Positions 21,001 to 31,539 of a DNA stretch of 64,000 nucleotides are shown here, piece by piece. The notes beneath the pieces are model-generated. The model did no database searches, was not told where the DNA came from, and saw nothing but the letters and a program-made list of their open reading frames with translations. The translations under genes and the position numbers were made by a program. Position 1 is the first letter of the stretch. Each line of letters opens with the position of its first letter. The stretch comes from Nilaparvata lugens (lineage: Eukaryota; Arthropoda; Insecta; Hemiptera; Delphacidae): assembly GCF_014356525.2 (NCBI RefSeq), contig NC_052506.1, positions 28,084,372 to 28,148,371 on the forward strand, in the 5' to 3' direction.

Positions 21001-24000
21001 CCGATGCAGAACGGAAACATTGCCGCCGCTTTATCCCTACCTTTCTCAGCTGAACATGTCCCTCAAAGTCAAAAGTAATTTTGTATGGACTATAATGTTT
21101 TTCTGTATTCATATATTTTTGAACACTATAAACTATTTACAAATCTATCTCTCATAATATGTGATAAGCATGCTGGAAATTATTGTTATGAAGACCAAAA
21201 TATAAATACGATTATTCGTACCGGTATTTATGATAAATACGTATTATAATAAATAATCGTATTTATATTTATAAATACGATTATTCGTATTCGTATATGG
21301 TAAAGAAATAATTCATTGATACTGTAACAAAAATTAAATAATAATAATTAAAACAATAATTAAATTGTTGAGGTTTTAGAAGTTTTACAGAAAATTATAT
21401 AAAATAATTGAACACAATGCTAAAGATAAGGATTTCTTTAGATCCCGTTATTTGTAAATTTGTGCTGCTTATTGTTACCAGTTGAAAAAATGTTCGGGTA
21501 AAACGACTATGTCGTGATGTAGATCCATCTTCTTTCAACTTAGTTATTGAATTGAGACTCTGATTGAATTGAATTGATTGTGAATAAAATGTAAATGACA
21601 TATAAGGATGTGATACAACGAGAGAGCATATTTTTCTTGTCATTAACACAAACAATCTTCTATAGCTAAATTGTTCTGGTTATCATAATCATGTTTTTGT
21701 TCAAGTAGAAAAGAAAAATTAAGATTGTAAGCGGAGTGACTTCTTATTTCAAAATCTAAACAAACTGTTCAGTTTAGTTCCTATTGATAATCTTAATTCT
21801 ATTACACTGTTTAGATTAGAATGGCAAAAGCTGAAAAATTAATTTGGTTAATTTAAATTAATTTCTGAAGAATGAATAATATCTATCTAGTGATATAAAA
21901 AATTTACTATCGTGGTTCTTGTGTCAAAATGTTTCTCCAAATAGGTTTTTAGACGCAGCAAATTAGAAGTTTCCAGTGATTTCTTGATACCGTATTCTTT
22001 TCTCTGATAAGTAAATTGAAAAAAATATTATGGAAATTTACTCATATGGTCCGATTGCTACCCATGCTTGATTCAGCATTCAGCTAATTGATCATAAGCT
22101 ACCATTTGCAAAGAAAAATAATTATAAAAATGTATTCATATACTCCGATTGCTTTCCATGCATGATTCAGCGAGGATCTTTAATCCACGAACCAACAGGC
22201 GAGCCTTGCGAACTGAACATATATGACTACGAGCATCTGAATGCCCTGAACACTGAGTTCATCTACTACAGCACGACGCTGAAGGCGATTGCTCCAACCA
22301 TGTCCAGTGTGTCAATGCGTGCCAGACTCGTGCCTTGGATCAAGAAACTGTTTGGACCTGAGTATCAGGCTTGCTTTTTCCAGGATAAAAGAAACAAGTA
22401 AGTTGGGAAATAAAATAGGCTACTTCTGTTTTATAAAAACAACCTACCTGTACAAATTTGTTTTTCTACTTGCAAAACTATCATTAAACATCCTCTGTCG
22501 GCATTTTTTGCTGTGGCGGATCCACCGGACTGGTTTGGATGGCGGATTTTTTTTGTGTTGAGATTAATGCCCACATAAACTCCGGGTAGAATGGTAATAA
22601 AAGTACAGTAATGAATGGACCTACAATTTCAGGTTGATTCCGAGCCATGAGAAGCGGCCCTTTCAATACATTTTTGTATTTCCATTTACTTCATAATTTT
22701 ATTTATCCATTGGTGCAAACATCAGTGAATCTATAATATGGTAAGATTGAGAAGTTGAAGATATAGCCTATATCAGGAGCCAACTCCGCTAAGCATATAA
22801 ATATACGGTAATTCAATTTAATGATAGTATGAAAAATCATCAATTTCGCATTGACAGTTATGAGTAGGCCTACTCAAGTTAATACAGTTATGTGGGATAA
22901 TTTTATGACATCGAGTTCTATCAGAATCACCCGTTAGTTAGATCTACTTAATTTCAGGATTTCCTTGTAGAGAGGCGCTTAAATCCTACACACTTAGGGA
23001 TCTAAATTTCAAACACTAATAACTTTTGACACAATGAACAGATCTTTTCGTACTACAGCTCGTTCTCCTCATCAGCTTATCAAGGCGGTTTGAAATACTA
23101 AATTATAAGTAAAAATAAGTGCCTCCCCACAAGGAAATCCTAAAATTTATTACATCTAACAGGTGATTCTGATAGAACATACCGGTAACCCTTCTATAAC
23201 TATATTATCCAAAATATTGATTTGATTGATTATTGGGAAGGACTTGAAAAGTTATCACAATAAAAAATGTGTATTTCGGCTATAGGACACGGTTTTCTAT
23301 TTTTGCTAGTTTTCCCCCTCCCCCAATACTAATTTTTTAAATTTCGGTGGAATCTTGTTCAAAATTAATGTTGTACTTCCACATGATATGTGATTTCCCA
23401 TCATTACTTCATAATCTCAAGTTTTTTAAGTTGTATAGAGTGAAAGTAGTGATTTTCGAGAATTTTCGAAAAACCTTGAAAAATACCCCTTTTTAAAATA
23501 ATATAGCTCCAAAACCAGAAATCGTAGAATCCTTCGTGACCACTTTATTTAATGAATTTATCGAAAATTTTATTGTCTTTAATTATTTTGTCCGTAATGC
23601 TTTTTCTCGAAAAACTCAAGGTTTTTTAACATAATTGAAAAAAGTCCCAAAACTTGGGGGTTTTTAGGGGTGAAGCCGCCCCTTTTGCATGTCAGCATTT
23701 CAGATTTGATTTCAGCGTCCCAAAATACGTATCAATCCGACGAGAAAAATTCTTTCGGGGCTGTTTCCTGAAAAATTACCATTTGACTGTACTAAATCAT
23801 TAATAAAATGAAAAATTTGATTATGTTTTCATTTTCAACAGTAATGAACGGTTTACGCACACTTTTCCAGGTTGTGTATTGAAAATTATAAGAAAATAAC
23901 AGGTTGAGCCCCATTACACAGTAATAGATCGGATAACATTACATTACCATAGATCGGATAATAAACAGTTGATAGATTCTATAAATCATCATAGATGATT

Positions 24001-27000
24001 TCATTATTCATTATAAATATTTCATTATTTATAAACAATCATAAATATCTATATGATCTATATATCTATCTACAATAACTGTGTAATGAGGTCCTTTCAT
24101 TGATTTATAATATAAATCTTATTTTTTCTACCATATAGCCTACCTAGGTACAAAACTTTGTAGGTACTTTTTATTCATAGGCTTTTTAAAAATTCAACAC
24201 TTTGAAAACAATCGAAATATATAATTTTCTTAGACAGGACAACTGCTAGTGAAACTTATTTTGGCTATTTTTAATTCAATATTTTTTCGATTAAAATTGT
24301 GAAACTATTCTTGAACTATGAATTATTATCTCATTATTATATTGAATTATTAAGTACCTATTTAATCATTCATCCAAATTTTCAAACAATCATTCAATTC
24401 CTTCTTCTAGGTATCTGCTATACATGACTCTTAGGATTCTGACAGATGATATATCTGGAGTCTTTGATAACGATCCACCATGTGGTGCTTTGGCGCCCAT
24501 TGAAGAATTGGTTGGCGACAAAAAGGGGCCAGCAAAATGGGAGAATGATTCAACATGGGAGCGACTGCTTGAAGGTAATTATTTTGCATATATATTTAAT
24601 AAAACAAATAATAGGCTAATGATTTCATCTGACTCTAGAATATGTTTCCATTCATGACATGAGTTAAGAAACGAGTTTTGTAGGAATTGTGTGAACGTTT
24701 TTAATCCATCCAGCCTAGTCTCGTCTCGTCTAGTAAAATTGTAACTATTGTTTTGTTTTTGGAATAATGAAACAATAATAATGAAACAATTATTTTTATT
24801 CATGTTTTACAGGTCTACCAGCAGAGCGGGCAGTGATGGGTTGCAGTATTCATGATGAGGATTGCAACAGTGTAAGTTTTTTCATTAGAAAACATACCGT
24901 AATTATTATCTTTGAACCTTCAACTATTCAAAACTATTTCAAATTATTATTTTTATATTTTGCCATTGATGTTTATGAACATGTATTGTATCTCTACTTT
25001 TCCAGCCTTCAATATTCCATTTGTTTTCCGATCTGAATTCTGAATTAACTTATAAAATATTGAATTAACTAATAAAATATTATTTCGAACAATGCAATAA
25101 TATTTTGAATAAAATTACTGGCTAGTGGTGGGTTTATTTGGCTATAAAAATAACCTAAGGAATAATTTTTATAATTTGTTGGTTTAGTAATTCCATCTAT
25201 TCAGTTTGCTGTTTGGGAATTGTATTTTTTCAAGTAGCCTATATGTCATCTTGCCCATTCCAAAGAATAAATATATTTCTCAAGAATGTTTCAAGAACAT
25301 TTAAACATTCAAAGTTTCAAAAGCTCTATTCATGTTTTTTGATGACTAAAATTGAATGGATACCGTTATCCTGTTGAGTATAAGTTCTAGTGGGAAAAAT
25401 TAAGCTGATTCCAAGTGAAAATATGAGTTTTCAATAATAAGTATCACTAACACTTGACCTATCTAAGAAAATTATATATTTCGGCGATTGTTTTTTTTTC
25501 AATCTGTGTTTGAACTGATTGTCGATCATAAATAGTATTAGGACACAGGGCTGGGACACTAAGTGCCGGTTGCACAAAAGCCGTTTATATTTTATCCGTG
25601 ATTAATTCAATAACAACCAATCAGAGAAGCCGTCTTTTCAAAAACGCCTTCTCTGATTGGTTCTCATAAAGTTTATCACGGTTAAAATATAACTGGCTCT
25701 TGTGCAACCGGGGCCTAAGTGTACGAGTGAGCCGCGGGTATTAATTTATATTACGTCTAATATCGGGGCACCGAGCTTCGCTCCTTATTTTTATTTATTG
25801 ATAAACAGAACTCAAAATTCTCTAAAATGATCGTGTTTATATTTTACAGCTGGCTATACGTCAGCTTATGAATTTCGGGGATGCGATATTTTGATTTTCC
25901 ACAGAATCACTCGCTCACTTTTTACTATCCACAGACGACGAAAGTCTCAGCTGTTTCAGCCAAGGATGAATATATCCTTTTAATGTCGTTCAGCGAGTTT
26001 TCCCAAGGATGAGACCTAGTGCAATCGATTTTTATATCATAAACCTACTAAGTTCCAAATTTCGTGAAAATATTGTTAATGTCGTTTTCGAGATCCGTTG
26101 AACATAAAAAACCAGATAATCAGATATAAAAATATAAACAGACATACAGAAATTGCTCGCTTAATATATTACGTCTATTACACTAGTGACTGGGACACCA
26201 GATTTTGGCGGCCGTACACCAGTTTTTGGTCTCAATCGGTTCGTCAATTGTTTGACACACGGATACCACTGGTGTCCGAGAAAGGAGGTGTCCCAATGTA
26301 ATACGAGCCATCAGTGTCGGTATTTCCAGAGAACAGGACCTTTTTGTGATGAGTAAGTTTGATTGTTGCAGATACAAGACAATGAGAACATGCTGCCTAG
26401 TGCCCTTCTCGACCTGGAGTTCAGGTACTTCCTGCACTTGGCTCGGCCCTACGCCGCCCTGCTCATGATTCCCGAGGATAAGGCCAAGGTGGCCGTCTGG
26501 ATGCAGACTCTGGCCACCATCCGCTCCACCGCCTGTCTCGGCATGAAAGGCATCCGCAACGACTACATGCAGACTCTACTTGGGTAAGTTGCATTATAGT
26601 ATGTCACTACATGAATTAATTAATCAATAAATTGTGATTACGACATGGAATAGAATTTAGTGAGTGGCGAAATAATTTTAAATTTATGAAAATTGAAAAT
26701 GAGTTCAGGATAGAACGTAGAAATATAGAGGTGCTTACAGACTTTCACTCTGCTCCGCAACCGAACGTCACTCCAGCAGAGCGATTGATGATCGACCGGG
26801 GAGCAAGAGTGGTTCGACCGGGGAACGCGAGAAGATCTAACATCTTCCGTAACGTTCATGATGGGTGCGACTGCAGAGCGGGGGCGGAGCGACTGCGGTA
26901 CGATGGAGGTACGAGGGCGGAGCGTGCTCGGTGCGGGTTGGAAGCGCGTATATGTGTACGCAGCTTTAGAGAGGACAACATTTAATTTATGGATGTAGTG

Positions 27001-28157
27001 TTTCATCGTAGATATTCCAGCTAAGAATAAATTCAGTTTACTATAATTTAAATTAACACCATCAAGATCCGAAAACTGCAATATCTGGGTCACATCATGA
27101 GGAACGTCTCTAGGTACTTTTTACTCTAGACAATCGTACAAGGAAAAATCGATGGAAGAAGAGGTCCTGGAAGGAGAAAAATATCTTGGCTGCATGACCT
27201 TGAGAAGTGGACCGTAAAAATATCAGCTGAACTCTCCTGCATGGCTGTGAACAAAATTAGGCTTGCCAAGCTGGTTGCCAACGTCCGTGACGGATAGGAA
27301 CCACAAGAAGAAGAAATGTAAATATATGTGAAAATTTAAAATTTTCATGGAGTATATAAGAGGCAGTTTATGCCTGAGTTGAAGAAAACATAGGAAAAGC
27401 GGCCGGAATCATTCTAAACCCTGATTTCGGTGGATGAAAATATATATGTCTCACTTATTAAATTCTAGTTATTAGTTGTTCATTTAGTAGGAAAATTTAT
27501 ATTCTCTGATGTCATCGTTTCTGAGATCTTATCATCGAAAGAAATACATTTCATGATTGCCTGTCCTTGTCATAATTGCTGTGTTTGTCATGACAGTTAA
27601 AATTGTGTAGAAGTTGTGTACACAACTTACATTGTGTAGGAATAGGTGTGACATTGTGTAAAATAATACGAATGATTTGTGGTCATTGTAGACTAATTAG
27701 ATGAATACTGATGTGTGTTGAAAATACAATTTTATATAGTGACACTCATTTCAATATTTTTTTCAACATTACTTCTAAGAAAATTTCGAATATCATGAAA
27801 TTGAATTGAATCCATCGTGTCCATTAGTGCATGTGGCTATTTCACTCAAATAGTTTTATAATAATTGATAATTGAATATGAACAGCAGTGTATAAATTAT
27901 CAAAATTCCCCAGATACATCCTGGATTTGAGAGCTACTGGTCCCTTCCAAGAATTTCCTCCACCTGGTTCCCTGCAGCCTCTCCAGGAAGCAGCCAAATA
28001 CTATGCTCAAAGGCATCCATTCACTGATCCTTCATCTAGAGAGGCCAATGATTTCCTAATATCGCAGCCCACGCCTGAGAATGGAGCAATGTGCTATGTC
28101 GCCGTCAGTGGCGACATGGTCGAAACTAATTTGGTATCGACAAAACCAGAAGACTAA
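18073..28157 (+). CDS. DUF4485-like protein gene, seven exons, 329 residues
   Basis: The exons 18073-18088, 20561-20628, 22171-22397, 24411-24574, 24813-24871, 26372-26583 and 27914-28157 join in phase to 990 nt: ATG to TAA with no interruption. After a short acidic/Lys-rich N terminus the protein has two related segments of about 85 residues. The first starts LNTEFIYYSTTLKAIAP and has WIKKL, then DKRNKYLLYM. The second starts LDLEFRYFLHLARPYAALL and has VWMQTL, then GIRNDYMQTLLGYI and GPF-PPP. Both follow the DUF4485 pattern as I remember it (EFxYYL...RPxxxxL...WIKKL...N.Y...LL). The molecular role is unknown. No signal peptide or membrane segment. All introns are GT-AG and carry repeats. 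I recognise the domain style, not a named gene. Confidence 0.85.
18089..18853. other. First intron, no feature recognised
   Basis: A+T-rich intron DNA. Short minus-strand open frames here show no known domain and are not credible genes. Confidence 0.35.
18861..19143. mobile_element. 283-bp MITE with a 7-bp target duplication
   Basis: The ends catagagaaacaatagcgta and the reverse-complementary taatgctattgtttctctat pair over about 45 bp (including tagatatcccatggtata). A second inner pair is ttatctcaagcc/ggcttgagataa. GTTGCGC flanks it exactly at 18854-18860 and 19144-19150. Seven bases is unlike the TAA/TTA duplications of other MITEs in this window, so a different transposase mobilised it. 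Confidence 0.85.
19179..20131. mobile_element. TIR element of about 950 bp with LINE sequence inside
   Basis: The terminal arms 19179-19310 and 19999-20131 are inverted repeats (tagtaaattgcat, aataatgggc-gatcactaac, gcactatta-taattaggcct) with scattered mismatches. Between them lies the minus-strand 3' part of a LINE ORF2. The outer left end almost abuts the 283-bp MITE. It has no transposase. Confidence 0.75.
19541..19960 (-). pseudogene. LINE ORF2 C-terminal fragment inside the TIR element
   Basis: The minus frame reads AYHGLFHSHISYGIVLWDHA, LLLQKKVLRVITSSHYLEHC, PIFKRLKILTVYSQY and HHHNTRRRGNINLPYSRLSK. This is the post-RT C-terminal pattern (FHSHLSYGxxLW, LQKKxxRxI, HCRPLFxxLxIL, HNYNTR) of CR1/Jockey-type LINEs. 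The upstream RT core is absent. It stays open over about 140 codons, so it is not very old. Confidence 0.8.
20561..20628 (+). CDS. DUF4485-like gene exon 2 (Lys/Glu-rich)
   Basis: Acceptor tttattttacag, donor ATG|GTGAGA. It encodes EKAEKSEKAEEAEPEIPEE followed by AFHM. The charged AEK/AEE repeat is low-complexity and probably disordered. Phase 1 in, phase 0 out. Confidence 0.75.
20790..21093. mobile_element. About 300-bp MITE with TA-type ends (Tc1/mariner-like)
   Basis: agtccatacaaaatta at the left pairs with taattttgtatggact at the right; tttgactt pairs with aagtcaaa. TA dinucleotides flank both ends (tatagtcc, ggactata). TIR plus TA is typical of mariner-derived MITEs. It lies in the second intron of the DUF4485-like gene. 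Confidence 0.7.
21094..22170. repeat. Intron with AT palindromes and a duplicated acceptor region
   Basis: 21195-21300 is built of repeated and inverted ataaatacgattattcgta units. At 22036-22076 a copy of the exon-3 acceptor region (ccgattgctacccatgcttg then attcag) lies 94 bp before the real one (22126-22170). No coding sequence was seen elsewhere in it. Confidence 0.55.
22171..22397 (+). CDS. DUF4485-like gene exon 3 (start of first repeat)
   Basis: Acceptor gattcag, donor AA|GTAAGT. It encodes RGSLIHEPTGEPCELNIYDY and EHLNALNTEFIYY at the beginning of the first DUF4485-like segment, with VPWIKKLFGPEYQACFF and KRN near its end. The W-I-K-K-L motif lines up with VWMQTL of the second segment. 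Confidence 0.85.
22915..23178. mobile_element. 264-bp palindromic MITE
   Basis: gttctatcagaatcac at 22915 pairs with gtgattctgatagaac at 23163-23178. Inner blocks aggatttccttg/caaggaaatcct and gaggcgctta/taagtgcctc also pair. No convincing target duplication. Located in the third intron. Confidence 0.75.
23179..24410. other. Intron sequence, no feature recognised
   Basis: A+T-rich intron. 23280-23790 has a composition and phrases that look like dispersed repeat DNA, but no internal structure could be paired. Confidence 0.35.
24411..24574 (+). CDS. DUF4485-like gene exon 4 (end of first repeat)
   Basis: Acceptor ccttcttctag, donor GAAG|GTAATT. It encodes YLLYMTLRILTDDISGVF, then NDPPCGALAPIEEL and a Lys/Trp/Glu-rich linker. 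The GVF-NDPP-L-PIEEL stretch parallels GPF-PPP-LQPLQEA at the end of the second repeat. Confidence 0.85.
24813..24871 (+). CDS. DUF4485-like gene exon 5 (linker)
   Basis: Acceptor catgttttacag, donor AGT|GTAAGT. It encodes LPAERAVMGCSIHDEDCNS, a 59-nt linker between the two repeats. Phase 1 in, phase 0 out. Confidence 0.75.
24872..25562. other. Intron sequence, no feature recognised
   Basis: A+T-rich intron DNA. A short plus-strand open frame starting in exon 5 runs into it but has no support. Confidence 0.35.
25563..25715. mobile_element. 153-bp MITE with TAA target duplication
   Basis: ccggttgcacaaaagcc and ctcttgtgcaaccggg form the termini; aaccaatcagagaagccgtc pairs with gccttctctgattggtt. 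TAA stands on both sides (25560-25562, 25716-25718). Nearly the whole element folds into one hairpin. Confidence 0.85.
25756..26175 (+). repeat. Dispersed repeat, shorter copy
   Basis: The head atatcggggcaccgagctt and tail cagaaattgctcgcttaata match the inverted copy at 42431-43120; the middle differs by a large gap. The 12-bp atattacgtcta occurs just before (25748-25759) and at the end (26166-26177), compatible with a target duplication of a retroposon. It has no coding capacity. Confidence 0.65.
26178..26315. mobile_element. Truncated MITE related to the 9343-9570 element
   Basis: gactgggacacc near 26190 pairs with ggtgtccc at 26288-26295. The right end aatgtaatacgagcc is the same as that of the TTA-flanked MITE at 9343-9570. 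The left terminus seems lost at the junction with the dispersed repeat. Confidence 0.5.
26372..26583 (+). CDS. DUF4485-like gene exon 6 (second repeat)
   Basis: Acceptor tgattgttgcag, donor GG|GTAAGT. It encodes IQDNENMLPSALLDLEFRYF, then LARPYAALLMIPEDKAKVAV, WMQTLATIRSTACLGMK and GIRNDYMQTLL. This is the clearer of the two DUF4485-like copies. The exon is G+C-rich compared with its surroundings, in keeping with coding use. Confidence 0.88.
26726..26972. mobile_element. G+C-rich MITE-like sequence
   Basis: The ends ggtgcttacagac and gtgtacgcagcttta resemble in inverted orientation the termini of the 51357-51520 MITE (agctgcgtacagac). The interior has gagcg/cgctc and gaccgggga repeats. An open frame of 99 codons here follows from the G+C content and has no known domain. 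Confidence 0.5.
27062..27297 (+). pseudogene. LINE 3' coding fragment with a premature stop
   Basis: The frame reads KIRKLQYLGHIMRNVSRY, a TAG at 27126-27128, then QGKIDGRRGPGRRKISWLHD, ISAELSCMAVNKIRLAKL and VANVRDG before TAG. This is the C-terminal tail pattern (LGHIMR...GKIxGRRGPGRRxxSWL) of insect endonuclease-reverse transcriptase LINEs. Only about 78 codons remain. Confidence 0.8.
27298..27913. other. Intron sequence, no feature recognised
   Basis: A+T-rich last intron of the DUF4485-like gene, with a small (tgtgta)-rich patch at 27605-27660. Confidence 0.35.
27914..28157 (+). CDS. DUF4485-like gene exon 7 (C terminus)
   Basis: Acceptor attccccag; the first base completes a Gly codon. 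It encodes YILDLRATGPFQEFPPPGSL, then QPLQEAAKYYAQRHPF, a stretch ending MCYVAVSGD and METNLVSTKPED-like acidic residues before TAA 28155-28157. The end of the second repeat (GPF...PPP..LQPL) is here. Confidence 0.85.
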
Positions 28158-28192
28158 TAGTTTATTCCAATATTTCATTATCATGCAGTAAA

Positions 28193-28198
28193 AATAAA
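28193..28198 (+). promoter_or_regulatory. Poly(A) signal AATAAA of the DUF4485-like gene
   Basis: AATAAA 36 bp after the stop codon. Confidence 0.6.
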
Positions 28199-28484
28199 AT
28201 TTTGAATCCAGTCAGATGAAACTGTTTTATTTCTTCATGACAAGTGGCACAAACTCATATAGAGTAAATTTTTAAAATGAATGAAGTAAAATTCGGAAAT
28301 TTTGCAATTCAACTTACAAAGTAAAATTACATGTACCTGTACATGTTTTTGTAATTGGAACTCCTGTTTCAAAGTTTCAACTGTTTTGTGCGTGAAATAG
28401 ACTATGTTGTAAGGACTGATGTGAGGCATAGAATATTGAATAAATTGTGGTATTCAACATAGGCTTACTCCATACAAAAGTATG

Positions 28485-28696
28485 TACAGTATGATAAAAG
28501 ATGAACTTTTCATGATAAAAAACCTGAACAATCTTACAACGTGATAAGACAGTTTTCATGTTTAATTGCAAAACCTGGAAATATTTCCACATGAATTATT
28601 CAGGTTTTTGATAATAAAAAGTTCATCTTTTATCATACTGTACAAATATTCCCAGTTTTTGCAATATAAACATGAAAACTATTCATCACGTTGTAA
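28485..28696. repeat. Two interlocked inverted repeats
   Basis: Arm A 28485-28529 (tacagtatgataaaagatga) pairs with A' 28599-28642. Arm B 28534-28586 (ttacaacgtgat, gttttcatgtttaattgca) pairs with B' 28644-28696. The order is A-B-A'-B', so the two hairpins exclude each other or form a pseudoknot-like fold. It carries no coding sequence. Confidence 0.75.
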
Positions 28697-28699
28697 ACT

Positions 28700-31344
28700 T
28701 TAAGCTATTTTTATTGTGTATTTGAGGAACTTATTGATAGTGTGCTTTCTTATACGGGGGAAATCAGTGGTGAGTCCTCAATCAATTTATGAACAATAAT
28801 TTTCGAGATGAAGGTACAAAATGCTAGAGAACTCGAAATAAGTCGCAACGAATTAATTTTGAAATCTACAGAATTTAATACCAAAAACAGATGAGTATAT
28901 TTCTATATTTCGGAATGAATAATAATAGTTTGGTTACGATATTTTAGAAATCAGAACGAGAGTAGCTTTTGTAGAAATTGAATCTCTTTGTGAAGTCCAA
29001 GTGAGGAGTAGGCTGAAGGTCTAGGTAGAGTCATGCTATCAATGTAAAGTCAAATATGAGTGTTATAGCCGGGAACTTTGGTGAACTTATTTGAAAATAG
29101 ATAAGTAAAATGAATCATAGGCCTACTATTGGCAGACCACCACAGTTACAGTGATTGGCTTTACAGAACTCTTGGCAGTTTTAATTCTAATAGGGAGCAA
29201 AATGTTTGCACTCCATTCTGAATGATTACTATTGAGGTAGCAATTGTCCTGACCTGATAGTCTGTCAATTTCCCATTCCAAACTAGTTAAATTTGTCTTC
29301 AGCGTTCTCTTCTGCTGTCACAATTTATCATCCGTCTAGCACAACAAGGTCGTCGCTGCAACCGGCTGTGACGACTGGAATTTCGGTGAATAATTGGGAA
29401 TTAATGTTAATATTTGTTCTTTTCAAATGTAGTATAAGGAACTTGGAGTATTTTCGAGAATTACCATAGAATAAGCATACAGTAATGTATATTATGTATG
29501 TATATTAATATTATATTATGGCATTCATTTAGAGGATCATGCATTTGTGTTCAAGGTTATAAATAAATAGCTTTTGGATCAATTTGTTTATTGTAAAATA
29601 AATTGATTACTCTTATTTAAATAAAGAAATAGTTGATTTACAATTTACAGTAGGTAATTTCATTTTTGAATAGTCAACATTTTATTGCAATACAATGATT
29701 TGCTTCTAGTGATATGATCAATACAAGCTACACAAATGAAGTACCGTCACCCAAGTACATAAGAAACTGTAAATTTCAGAATGATCAAGTAATTCGATGT
29801 ATGAATGCTAGAATTCTGAATAAGGTGTCAATTAAATTCTAAATGCAGTAACTATTAATATGCTTTTAAATATTGTAATTTATATTTTATTTTTGTATTA
29901 TTTACATTTGAATTAAGTAGTAGGCTACTAATATTAAAAAAAATTGGCTTTAGAAGAGAAGATAGGCTGTGAAAGCACTAGAAACTGTGATATAAATTTT
30001 TACAATTCACAATTTACATTGAAATCCGCTATTCACAAAATTATTCAACAGATATTATTAATTGACATTATAAAATTATTCCATCATTCGTTCAATAAGC
30101 ATCCACAATTTTTAAATTGGAAACATAAATCATGTTACTTCAACTAATATAGCATTCCTCCTACTTAAATTTAATAATAGGAACAGAAAAATTTAAGGCA
30201 TCACATGAACATTATACTGATCCTTGATTGCATCAATTAGACTAATATTGTTTCTTTTTTAAAGCTTTGTTAATGAAATGATGAATATTCGCTATAGAAG
30301 ATTTCGTTGTCTTGTTAGAAGGAGTCGCTTTCAAAGTAGCTTTTAGCTTGGTGGTGTGAAAAATATAAGCCCTTTCATAAATCTAGTGAAGAATACGGTT
30401 AAAAGTGAGAATTTCCTATCAAGTAATGAAAAATTCTCAATTTACGGAGTTTCTTTTCAATAATTTGGTCTGAAAGTTGAGAAAATACAATTTGAAAAAG
30501 TTTTCTTTAACTTGTTGGACAGTTATTCCACAAACTATCTAATATGCTCAATTTGTTGTTCTATGTCCGATCATATTACAGTTTAGGAGGTCAATAAATC
30601 AATGAACAACATACGTTGTAATACTAGGTAGGCTATATCAATTCCATCACACTATTTCATGTTGAAATATTAAGGAACACTTCTATTAAGAAATATTAAG
30701 CAGATTTTTTATTTATACTAACTCAACCTTTTAATTGGTGAGATTGAAAATAGAATGATAGTTTTATGAGTGGAGTATAAATCAAGACTTTTGGAGAGTT
30801 TAATCTATCACTATTAACATTAAATTATAGTAGACCTGTTCTTTTAATTTGAAATAGATATAAAAAATGTATTTCTAAATCTAATCGCACCACGACAGAT
30901 CTAAATGTAGACTATTAATTCTATCAACAAGGCTTTATAAAAATTTTATTTAGAATTGTAACATTATTTGAGTAATCGTATTGAAGGCAATAATTACAAA
31001 AGTTAGTTATGATCGAAGACACATAAGAAATAAAATTTGAATTCACATTCAAAATAAATGATTTTTGAGTAATGTTAGATAATAATAGACGCAGCGATGG
31101 TTGATTGATAAAAACAATACCTATCTATCTGAAATTATCAAATGTTTGAATTCAACTGATAACATATTCTTCTGAATGAATAAATAAGTGTAATGATGAA
31201 GTTTTGAAGAGAAATCGAAATGAAATTTGAATGATAAACCGGTACCTATATATTTTTAATTTATCCAACTTTGAATGTACCTACAAATTTGGCTCGAGTC
31301 TGGTCAGTCAATAGACTACAATAGTCTTCCACTGACTTAGAAAA
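28700..31344. other. Gene-poor A+T-rich DNA
   Basis: No gene, RNA or clear repeat was recognised. Open frames are short, A+T-driven and lack splice-bounded coding character. Confidence 0.4.
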
Positions 31345-31539
31345 CTAAAGCCGCGTTTACACCAAAGCTATTAACAAAATATTAATAACTTAATCCTCAT
31401 AGATTCTATTAGAATAAACGGAACTTGACAAATTCATATAATCATCATGTGTATGATAAGTTAAGTTCAATCTAATAGAATCTATAAGGATTAAGTTATT
31501 AACATTTTGTTAATAACTTTGGTGTAAACGCAGCTTTAG
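31345..31539. mobile_element. 195-bp hairpin MITE
   Basis: ctaaagccgcgtttacacca pairs with tggtgtaaacgcagctttag, and cttaatcctcatagattcta pairs with tagaatctataaggattaag. The arms of about 80 bp are nearly perfect, suggesting recent activity. Confidence 0.85.

Noticed and set aside
25740..26180. CRISPR-like or phage feature
   Set aside because: The repeats are dispersed retroposon-type copies without spacer regularity, and the DNA is eukaryotic.
26686..26985. 99-codon G+C-rich frame
   Set aside because: Coincides with a MITE-like repeat; an antisense frame of 151 codons overlaps it, typical of composition-driven frames.
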